Shown piece by piece: positions 13,400 through 18,653 of a stretch of 18,653 bases of DNA. The translations under genes and the position numbers were made by a program. The notes below the pieces were generated by a model that had not been told where the DNA came from, did no database searches, and saw only the letters and a list, made by a program, of their open reading frames with translations. This DNA comes from Acholeplasmataceae bacterium. Lineage in GTDB: Bacteria; Bacillota_I; Bacilli_A; Acholeplasmatales; Acholeplasmataceae. The stretch lies in the NCBI GenBank assembly GCA_023264085.1, contig JALQTF010000080.1, positions 1 to 18,653 on the forward strand, written 5' to 3'. Numbering within the stretch: position 1 is the stretch's first letter; each line of letters begins with the position of its first letter.

Positions 13400-14116
13400 A
13401 TGACGAATTACGAGAAATTCATCGTTTTATGTAATAAATTCACACGTTATTTATCAGATACATATCAATTAAAATCAAATGCTACGATGGGGCAGGTCAT
13501 AAGAATATTGAGACATCGTCATCCACTCATTAAATATCATTTTGAAGCACTCGATAGCTATGCAGATTTAAGAAATGTGTTAGTTCATGAAACATATAAT
13601 GAACATGTTTTGGCACAACCTTCAGATCATGTTATTAAGCACTTTGAGTGGATCTATCAAAGTATTCTTACGCCGATCTCTTTAAGAGATTTGATGCATA
13701 AAACAGTCATATCTTTAAAGGCTTCAATGACATTTTCTGATGTTTTAGACCATATTAGAGTATACAAGTTCTCGCACTATCCCATTTTTGAAAAAAATCA
13801 TTTTTTAGGTGTGCTCTCTGATAATGGGATCGCACACGCACTTGCTCAAAAAGAGTTTAATGAAATGAAAAAGTTGTATCAAACACCACTTAAGCAAATA
13901 TTAGATTTTGATGAACACAAAAACGATTATCTTGTTGTTTCCATAGAGACATCTATGTTTGATCTTTTTGAAACAATACAACATCAAAAAAAGGATATCG
14001 AAACCATTTTGATTACAAAAAAGAATCAAATCGATGATGCTTCAAGTATTTTAGGACTCATTGTTTCTAAATCTTTAACTAAAATGATTGAAACATATAT
14101 AATAGGTCCACAATGA
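13400..14116 (+). CDS. HEPN-like domain fused to a CBS-domain pair
   Basis: A 238-residue soluble protein. Residues about 90-230 form a CBS pair: SLRDLMHKTVISLKASMT with HYPIFEKNHFLGVLSDNGI is the first, LKQILDFDEHKNDYLVVSIETSM onward the second; such pairs usually bind adenine nucleotides. The N-terminal ~85 residues are helical and contain LRNVLVHE, where Arg58-Asn59-X3-His63 matches the RX4-6H motif of HEPN domains, many of which are ribonucleases. That assignment rests on this motif and the helical context only; it could be a non-catalytic HEPN-type domain. AAAAAGGAG precedes the ATG. The stop overlaps the Sua5 start as ATGA, so synthesis is coupled to a tRNA-modification enzyme. Function unknown. 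Confidence 0.8.
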   Translation: MTNYEKFIVLCNKFTRYLSDTYQLKSNATMGQVIRILRHRHPLIKYHFEALDSYADLRNVLVHETYNEHVLAQPSDHVIKHFEWIYQSILTPISLRDLMHKTVISLKASMTFSDVLDHIRVYKFSHYPIFEKNHFLGVLSDNGIAHALAQKEFNEMKKLYQTPLKQILDFDEHKNDYLVVSIETSMFDLFETIQHQKKDIETILITKKNQIDDASSILGLIVSKSLTKMIETYIIGPQ

Positions 14117-15084
14117 AAACATCGATTATACATATTCAAGATTTAAATGAAAAAGTGTTAAAAAAACTTGATCAACAACATATACCTATTGCATTTCCAA
14201 CAGAAACTGTCTATGGTTTAGGAGCACCTTATGATAACGAAGCCACTATTTTTAATGTATTTGTTTTGAAAGGAAGACCTTTAAATAACCCACTGATTGT
14301 ACATGTTGCATCACACGAAATGATCTTGCCACTTGTAAAAGACATGCATGAAGATGCAAAACGTTTAATGACACATTTTTTTCCTGGTCCTTTAACCTTA
14401 ATCATGAAAAAAAGCGACCAAGTCACATCCTTGGTGACAGCTGGTCAAAACACTGTTGGTATTCGAATGCCAAATCACTCGATTGCACTCGAACTCATTA
14501 AAAAAATAGGAAAACCAATGGTTGCGCCAAGTGCAAACATATCAGGAAAACCAAGTGGAACAACCGCTTTGGATGTCTATGAAGATTTCCAAGGAAAAAT
14601 CCCTTATATCATCGAAGGTGAAACGTCAGAAGTTGGTATTGAATCAACGATTATTGATACAACTCGAGAACCTTTTGTCATCTTAAGACCTGGCGCTATT
14701 ACGAAAGAGATGATTGAAAAAGTATTGAAAAAACCACTTGCATCAACAATTAATAACGATGTTGTTGCCCCGGGCATGATCCATCCCCATTATGAACCAG
14801 ACCATCCTCTATACATTTTAAGAGGAGATGATGCACATATCATTAATTATGTGAATCAAAAAAAAGATGCCCTATTTATAGGACATGAGAGATTTTTACC
14901 TTTTATTGATATACAAAAGCGATCACTTGGGCATGACACCCACGAAATGCTTAGATTTTTATATCACGTTTTAAGACAATCGAACCACTTAGATATAAAA
15001 GAAATCTATACACATGATGTTGACCATGAAGGTTATATGAATAGACTACTTAAAGCATCAAAAAACCAAATCATCGACGTTTAA
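14113..15084 (+). CDS. L-threonylcarbamoyladenylate synthase (Sua5/YwlC)
   Basis: Makes threonylcarbamoyl-AMP from threonine, bicarbonate and ATP, the first step of t6A37 formation in ANN-decoding tRNAs. The YrdC domain is clear: FPTETVYGLGAPY (28-40), LKGRPLNNPLIVH (53-64), FFPGPLTLIM (89-98), VGIRMPNH (115-122), APSANISGKPSG (138-149) and the GIESTIID/ILRPG blocks. The linker APGMIHPHYEP (219-229) leads into a C-terminal Sua5 domain of about 100 residues, so this is the long Sua5 form and not short TsaC; that domain is diverged. The ATG sits in an ATGA overlap with the HEPN/CBS gene. The 3' end overlaps the convergent membrane gene by 14 bases, and no hairpin terminator is evident after it. 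Confidence 0.95.
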   Translation: MKTSIIHIQDLNEKVLKKLDQQHIPIAFPTETVYGLGAPYDNEATIFNVFVLKGRPLNNPLIVHVASHEMILPLVKDMHEDAKRLMTHFFPGPLTLIMKKSDQVTSLVTAGQNTVGIRMPNHSIALELIKKIGKPMVAPSANISGKPSGTTALDVYEDFQGKIPYIIEGETSEVGIESTIIDTTREPFVILRPGAITKEMIEKVLKKPLASTINNDVVAPGMIHPHYEPDHPLYILRGDDAHIINYVNQKKDALFIGHERFLPFIDIQKRSLGHDTHEMLRFLYHVLRQSNHLDIKEIYTHDVDHEGYMNRLLKASKNQIIDV

Positions 15085-15622
15085 TAAAAACAGGACAACT
15101 GAGCATATGGTTTGTTCCAAAAGAAATCACAAGCTTTATAACACTAATAAAAGTAAACAAAATATACGCGAGTGAATGACCTTGCTCTACAAGGCCAAAA
15201 ATAAATGAAAAAATGATAATGGTAAGCCAACCAAAAAGAACTTTATGATTGTTTAAAGATAGTATCCATAATGTAACAATCGTTGTTGAGAGATATGTTG
15301 CAAAAGCAAGTGAAAAAGGAATATTAAACAACCAGATCATTACAAATGGATATATGTGTATTAAAGGAAATTTTATGACATAGTCTCCATGCTGATCATA
15401 GTACTTGATGACAGAAGTTGTGGTATTAAAATATGCACCTAATATAACATCAGATAGCAATACAACATACACAACCGCTTTAAATGGATTCAAATAAAAA
15501 TTACGGTCGATAAGATAACTCAAAAAAACACCTAAGAGTAACCATAGAACTGACCAAAATAGATCAATTTTCTTAAGTTTTTTTCCCAAAAAAGGATGCA
15601 AGAAATTTGGAACAGATATCAT
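15071..15622 (-). CDS. Multi-pass membrane protein of unknown function
   Basis: I do not recognise this 183-residue protein. After a short basic N-terminus (GKKLKKID) it has about five hydrophobic segments (roughly residues 20-40, 46-66, 88-110, 115-140 and 148-168) and a short basic tail. A few charged or polar residues sit between helices (YYDQHGDY, LVEQGHS). It converges on sua5 with a 14-base overlap of the coding ends and ends with TGA. The ATG at 15622 follows an extended -10 (TGTTATAAT) with a leader of about 18 bases, but only a weak Shine-Dalgarno (GAAAG). The opposite gene starts 48 bases away on the plus strand. It is expressed alone. Confidence 0.8.
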   Translation of the reverse strand: MISVPNFLHPFLGKKLKKIDLFWSVLWLLLGVFLSYLIDRNFYLNPFKAVVYVVLLSDVILGAYFNTTTSVIKYYDQHGDYVIKFPLIHIYPFVMIWLFNIPFSLAFATYLSTTIVTLWILSLNNHKVLFGWLTIIIFSFIFGLVEQGHSLAYILFTFISVIKLVISFGTNHMLSCPVFIKRR

Positions 15623-15647
15623 AATTCACGCTACTTTCAATGCCAAT

Positions 15648-15656
15648 ATTATAACA
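15648..15656 (-). promoter_or_regulatory. Extended -10 promoter of the minus-strand membrane gene
   Basis: On the minus strand TGTTATAAT. The predicted start is near 15641. The same bases on the plus strand (TATTAT, 15647-15652) are the best -10 candidate for the rhodanese gene, so the two divergent promoters overlap almost completely. Confidence 0.6.
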
Positions 15657-15669
15657 TAAGGATATATTG

Positions 15670-15975
15670 ATGAATCAAACGAAAATACTAAAGGCAGTAC
15701 GAAATCACGATGTATTACTCCTTGATGTAAGAACGAAAGAAGAATATTTAGAAGGATATATTCCAGAAGCACGGCTATTTCCTCTAAATGAAATCCAACA
15801 ATCAACATTTTTTGATTTCCCAAAAAATAAGCCCATCTATGTATATTGTCGTACTGGAAGAAGGTCGGGTATTGCTAGAAAAATACTAAAAAAACATGGT
15901 TATAAAGTAAAAAATATTGGTGGAATCATATCATGGAAATTAGATATAGAAACACATCATTCTTTTGTAAAATAA
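15670..15975 (+). CDS. Single-domain rhodanese (sulfurtransferase)
   Basis: Small cytosolic rhodanese-fold protein of 101 residues. The family core is LLLDVRTKEEYLEGYIPEARLFP in two parts (17-38), then the active-site loop CRTGRRS at residues 60-66 with the persulfide cysteine Cys60, and the C-terminal VKNIGGIISWK (80-90). Such proteins carry sulfane sulfur or serve thiol chemistry; no sulfur-pathway gene is adjacent, so the partner is unknown. I prefer ATG 15670 over the TTG just before it; AAGGAT lies six bases upstream. Its stop codon overlaps the stem of an AT-rich terminator that separates it from the two-component genes. Confidence 0.92.
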   Translation: MNQTKILKAVRNHDVLLLDVRTKEEYLEGYIPEARLFPLNEIQQSTFFDFPKNKPIYVYCRTGRRSGIARKILKKHGYKVKNIGGIISWKLDIETHHSFVK

Positions 15976-16007
15976 AATTTACATTATCAAAACTATGTAA
16001 ATTTTTT
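15974..16007 (+). terminator. AT-rich terminator after the rhodanese gene
   Basis: AAAATTTACAT (15974-15984) pairs perfectly with ATGTAAATTTT (15995-16005) around a ten-base loop, followed by TT. GC content is very low for a terminator, and the same inverted repeat covers the -35 region of the following promoter, so an operator role is an alternative. Confidence 0.65.
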
Positions 16008-16012
16008 CAAAA

Positions 16013-16021
16013 TGTTATAAT
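16013..16021 (+). promoter_or_regulatory. Extended -10 promoter of the two-component genes
   Basis: TGTTATAAT, with predicted start near 16028 and a leader of about 16 bases with CGGAGA before the ATG. It is followed directly by TAAACATATAAACG, a near-copy of which lies before nrdI. Confidence 0.7.
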
Positions 16022-16043
16022 AAACATATAAACGGAGAATTAT

Positions 16044-16715
16044 ATGCCACTTGTCTATTATGTAGAAGATGATCAGTCAATAAGCTATATCATCGAAAAA
16101 ACTATAGAAAATGCAAATTACTCTGGTGTGAGCTTTAATAAAGGCATGCCTTTTTTAGAATCTTTCAAGAAAAAAATACCTGATCTTATTTTACTAGATC
16201 TTATGTTGCCGGATGTATCAGGGATTGATTTAGTAAAGGCAATTAGAAAAATAAATACAGATGTACCTATTATAATTGTTTCAGCATTGCAAGATGAAAT
16301 GGATAAAGTCACAGCACTAGATGCAGGTGCTGATGATTATATGACAAAGCCATTTGGGGTTTTGGAATTAACATCTAGAATGCAATCTAAATTGAGAAAA
16401 CTAAGAGATTACAAAATCTTATCATACAAAAATATTGTGATTGACTTAAGAAAACATATTGTCAAAATATCTGACAAAGAATTATATTTAACAAATAAAG
16501 AGTTTGACATCTTGCGTGTACTAATAAAAAATCAAAATCAAGTAGTTCCTAAAGAAAATATCTTTAGAGATGTATGGGATACAACTTATATTGGTGAAAC
16601 TAGAACATTAGACATGCACATCAAATCACTACGTCAAAAACTTTCAGGACAGCAATCAGAAGCTGTCATTAAAACAATTCGAGGTGTTGGATATCAAATC
16701 GAACCAAAAGAATAA
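16044..16715 (+). CDS. OmpR/PhoB-type response regulator
   Basis: DNA-binding response regulator of 223 residues. The receiver domain (about 1-118) has the acidic pocket Glu8-Asp9-Asp10, the phosphoacceptor Asp52 in LILLDLMLPD, Ser80 as switch residue and Lys102 in TKPF. The winged-helix output domain spans about 128-220, with LTNKEFDILRVL, the recognition segment TRTLDMHIKSLRQKL and the wing IRGVGYQI. It resembles PhoP/WalR regulators, but the stimulus and target genes are not visible. The kinase gene overlaps its 3' end in another frame, so the pair is co-expressed. Autoregulation is possible given the inverted repeat and TAAAC direct repeats at its promoter. Confidence 0.95.
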   Translation: MPLVYYVEDDQSISYIIEKTIENANYSGVSFNKGMPFLESFKKKIPDLILLDLMLPDVSGIDLVKAIRKINTDVPIIIVSALQDEMDKVTALDAGADDYMTKPFGVLELTSRMQSKLRKLRDYKILSYKNIVIDLRKHIVKISDKELYLTNKEFDILRVLIKNQNQVVPKENIFRDVWDTTYIGETRTLDMHIKSLRQKLSGQQSEAVIKTIRGVGYQIEPKE

Positions 16716-18063
16716 AAAAACAAGCATCATTCAAACGATAACATGGATCATGTTGTCGTTTTTAATAATGCCGGTAATAATACAAGTCATCAATCCAAAT
16801 GTATTGATTATTACGGTTGCATCAACAATCATGATTGCTGTACTATTATCGTTGATGTTTTATTGGATGTCTAAAGTAAATAAGACCATGGATTTAGAAT
16901 CTCAAACATATTTAGAAATTATTGATCTTATCAAACAATCCGATCATACTAAAAAGATTTCTAATGACATACTTCAAGATAAAAATTTGATGTTAAATCA
17001 CATGAAAGAAATGCAAGAAAATTTACAAAAACAAGTTTTAAGAAGTGAACGATATAGAAAGAGACTTAGACTCATTTTAGATGGGTTACAATTGGGTATC
17101 GTACTCATTGATAAAGATTATAAAATTACATATTTAAATAAAAAAATGGAAAAGTTTTTTAATATCAAAGATAAAGATATTGGTCAATCCATTGATCAAC
17201 TAGATTTGCCATTAACACTTATTGCAATTGTTCATGAATCGGTATCAAATGGTCAACTTAGAAGTGATATTGATTTTAAAAATAAGTTATATGATATTCA
17301 AGTTTCACCTTTTTTAAAAACAGAAAGTAATGAAACACAAGTATTAATTGTTGTTGATGATGTTACGTTAGAGCGTTCAACGGAACAAATGAAAAAAGAT
17401 TTCTTTTCTTTCGCGTCTCACGAATTAAAATCACCGATCACATCCATTAAAGGTTTTGCTGAACTTGTTTTGTACGATATGGTGTCAAAAGATGATGCAA
17501 AAAAAGCTTTAGCATCAATTGTTGATCAATCCGATATGATGACGACACTTGTTGACGACATGTTAATGCTCTCTAGATTAGAAAACTATAAAGAATCTAG
17601 GCAAATAGAAGTGAACCTCAAAGAAACACTTAAAGATGTTTTAAATACACTAACCCCTATCATCGAACAGAAAAACATCATCATATCGCATAATATGCAT
17701 ATGATTCAAATGACATGCGATCCGATGGATATGTTTAAATTATTTAAAAATATTATTGAGAATGCGATCAAATATTCTAAAGATCATGCTAAAGTTACCA
17801 TTAAATTACATCAGGTGAATCAAACGATAATATTTGTTGTCAAAGACGAAGGATTTGGGATTCCAAGTGTACATCAACCACGTATTTTTGAGAGATTTTA
17901 TCGAGTTGATGAGTACCGAAATGAAGATGGTACTGGATTAGGACTAGCCATCGTGAAACATATTGTGATGAAATATGATGGTATGATTAATTTAGAATCA
18001 AAAGTGGATCAAGGAACACTTGTCGAAGTATCGATTCCTATTCAAAAAAAGAATCAAGTTTAG
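16684..18063 (+). CDS. PAS-containing sensor histidine kinase
   Basis: Membrane sensor kinase, partner of the preceding regulator, about 459 residues. Two closely spaced hydrophobic helices (about 17-36 and 39-62) leave almost no extracellular loop, so it likely senses within the membrane or through its cytoplasmic PAS-like domain (about 128-230). The kinase core has His246 in SHELKSP, the N box around Asn360 (IIENAIKYS), DEGFGIP (388-394) and GTGLGLA (416-422). The start is uncertain: GTG 16684 overlaps the regulator by 32 bases and lacks a spaced Shine-Dalgarno, TTG 16687 is no better, and the first ATG (16750) lies inside the first helix. The stop TAG forms part of its terminator loop. Architecture resembles PhoR/WalK. 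Confidence 0.92.
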   Translation: MLDIKSNQKNKKTSIIQTITWIMLSFLIMPVIIQVINPNVLIITVASTIMIAVLLSLMFYWMSKVNKTMDLESQTYLEIIDLIKQSDHTKKISNDILQDKNLMLNHMKEMQENLQKQVLRSERYRKRLRLILDGLQLGIVLIDKDYKITYLNKKMEKFFNIKDKDIGQSIDQLDLPLTLIAIVHESVSNGQLRSDIDFKNKLYDIQVSPFLKTESNETQVLIVVDDVTLERSTEQMKKDFFSFASHELKSPITSIKGFAELVLYDMVSKDDAKKALASIVDQSDMMTTLVDDMLMLSRLENYKESRQIEVNLKETLKDVLNTLTPIIEQKNIIISHNMHMIQMTCDPMDMFKLFKNIIENAIKYSKDHAKVTIKLHQVNQTIIFVVKDEGFGIPSVHQPRIFERFYRVDEYRNEDGTGLGLAIVKHIVMKYDGMINLESKVDQGTLVEVSIPIQKKNQV

Positions 18064-18079
18064 ACTTGATTTTTTTTTA
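18052..18079 (+). terminator. Terminator with the kinase stop codon in its loop
   Basis: AATCAAGT (18052-18059) pairs with ACTTGATT (18064-18071) around TTAG, whose TAG is the kinase stop codon. A run of T residues follows. Confidence 0.9.
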
Positions 18080-18102
18080 TTTTTTGTTTAAGATGAATAA
18101 CA

Positions 18103-18108
18103 TATAAA
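18103..18108 (+). promoter_or_regulatory. Possible -10 element of nrdI
   Basis: TATAAA, placed so that transcription would start close to the Shine-Dalgarno AAGGAAG, as elsewhere here, but without the TGN extension. It lies within AACATATAAACG, which also occurs downstream of the -10 of the response regulator gene, so the assignment is weak. Confidence 0.35.
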
Positions 18109-18131
18109 CGAAAATAAGGAAGAATGATTTT

Positions 18132-18497
18132 TTGATAATCGTCTATGATTCACTTACTGGACAAGGTAAGAAATTTGCATCTAAATTAGGATATAAAGCG
18201 GTTAACATCAAAGATTATCAAAGTAATGATGATCCTGTTGTTTTTTTAGTGACACGTAGTTTTAATTTCGGAGAGATTCCCAAAACAACACTTGATTTTC
18301 TAAAAAAATTTCATGAAAGAGTCATCGGTACAGCAGTGTCAGGGAATAGAAATTGGGGTGCCAATTTTGGTAAAGCTGGCGAGGTCATAGAAAAAGAATT
18401 TGGTATTCCACTGGTGACAAAATTTGAAATGGGTGGATTTGAAGTAGATATAAAAAAAACAAAAAACTTCCTAGAATCAATTTTGAAAAATCCTTAA
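18132..18497 (+). CDS. nrdI: NrdI flavodoxin-like protein for class Ib ribonucleotide reductase
   Basis: Small FMN-binding protein that provides the oxidant for assembly of the dimanganese-tyrosyl cofactor in NrdF. The 121 residues match the family: an N-terminal flavin-phosphate loop region (IIVYDSLTGQGKKFASKLG), VTRSFNFGEIPKTTLDFL in the middle, the diagnostic VSGNRNWGANFGKAGEVI (70-87) and KFEMGGFEVDIKK near the end. The start is TTG 18132, with AAGGAAGA 8-11 bases upstream. An ATG at 18124 is better placed for the Shine-Dalgarno but reads MIF and then a TGA that overlaps the TTG; one more T in the run of six would join the frames. The presumed nrdE or nrdF would lie beyond the right edge. 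Confidence 0.92.
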   Translation: MIIVYDSLTGQGKKFASKLGYKAVNIKDYQSNDDPVVFLVTRSFNFGEIPKTTLDFLKKFHERVIGTAVSGNRNWGANFGKAGEVIEKEFGIPLVTKFEMGGFEVDIKKTKNFLESILKNP

Positions 18498-18511
18498 ATT
18501 TCATTCTACGT

Positions 18512-18550
18512 AATTGTTAAAAAAAAGAGTTTATTAAACAATTCTTTTTT
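18512..18550 (+). terminator. Probable AT-rich terminator after nrdI
   Basis: AAAAAAGA (18521-18528) pairs with TCTTTTTT (18543-18550), with an inner GTTT/AAAC hairpin (18529-18532 with 18536-18539) and an AAT bulge. An alternative stem is AATTGTT with AACAATT (18512-18518 with 18537-18543). Low GC makes this less certain than the other terminators. Confidence 0.55.
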
Positions 18551-18561
18551 CACACAAAAAA

Positions 18562-18582
18562 TTTACACTTTTTTAAAGTAAA
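18562..18582. repeat. Inverted repeat upstream of the right-edge promoter
   Basis: ACTTT (18567-18571) and AAAGT (18575-18579) around TTT, flanked by TTT and AAA with a two-base AC bulge. It lies upstream of the -35 position of the next promoter and could be an operator; it does not match the NrdR box as I recall it. Confidence 0.35.
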
Positions 18583-18609
18583 ACTCTCTAAAAAAATAAA
18601 CTTTTTTTG

Positions 18610-18653
18610 TATAATGTAAACATATTCAAGCAAAATTCAATAGATGAGGTGAT
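18610..18653 (+). promoter_or_regulatory. Promoter and ribosome binding site of a gene starting beyond the window
   Basis: A perfect TATAAT (18610-18615, preceded by TTG rather than TGN), then a leader of about 30 bases ending in GATGAGGTGAT, whose GAGGTGAT is a strong Shine-Dalgarno. The start codon must lie just past the right edge. After nrdI, a ribonucleotide reductase gene is the natural guess. Confidence 0.7.

Noticed and set aside
15626..15823. 65-codon minus-strand frame opposite the rhodanese
   Set aside because: Lies antisense to a well-supported rhodanese gene and across the divergent promoter; no sign of a real product.
18552..18568. NrdR box upstream of the right-edge gene
   Set aside because: ACACAAAAAATTTACAC has only superficial likeness to the palindromic NrdR box and lacks the central symmetry.
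1..18653. Mobile element, prophage or defence island
   Set aside because: No transposase, integrase, phage structural gene, terminal inverted repeats or tRNA insertion site was recognised; codon and base use look uniform.

Overview
The window reads as the chromosome of a low-GC, wall-less firmicute relative, most likely an Acholeplasma-type mollicute. The base composition is strongly AT-rich and intergenic gaps are very short. TGA closes several clearly real genes (the MFS transporter, the first chromate transporter, the CBS/HEPN gene and the membrane protein on the minus strand), so the standard code is used. That argues against Mycoplasma and Spiroplasma and fits Acholeplasmatales. The genus assignment is inference.

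Layout. Positions 2-679 hold the 3' end of an AzgA/PbuG-type purine permease, followed by an unknown two-helix membrane protein (747-1385). The uracil permease gene uraA (minus, 1429-2718) converges on it through a shared bidirectional terminator. Upstream of uraA lies a leader that I interpret as a PyrR-controlled attenuator. The regulator pyrR is divergent (2927-3442), followed by a DUF1801 gene and pyrG (CTP synthase, 3863-5455). Next come an MFS transporter that appears leaderless and overlaps a HAD phosphatase gene (5509-7292); a 621-residue protein combining a RecB/Cas4-like nuclease with a DEDDy exonuclease-like (DUF2779) domain (7347-9212); a DEAD-box RNA helicase (9310-10515); and two membrane-anchored enzymes, an alpha/beta hydrolase and a glycerophosphodiester phosphodiesterase (10570-12277). 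A tightly packed operon follows: two half-size chromate-type transporters, a HEPN-like/CBS protein and Sua5 (12318-15084). A multi-pass membrane protein runs convergently (15071-15622, minus). The window ends with a rhodanese, an OmpR-type response regulator with its PAS histidine kinase, nrdI, and the promoter region of a gene starting just past the right edge.

How the genes work together. The left third is nucleobase and pyrimidine supply: purine uptake, uracil uptake, the UMP sensor PyrR and UTP-to-CTP conversion. The right edge supplies the ribonucleotide reductase accessory flavoprotein NrdI. The middle is RNA/DNA processing, membrane-lipid turnover, tRNA t6A modification and signalling.

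Regulatory style. The most consistent structure outside the genes is a compact expression module: a stop codon embedded in or beside an intrinsic terminator hairpin, then an extended -10 promoter (TGN plus TATAAT-like hexamer, usually with no -35), then a Shine-Dalgarno almost at the predicted transcription start. I find the TGN extension at eleven predicted promoters. No rRNA, tRNA, CRISPR array, insertion sequence or prophage gene was seen.
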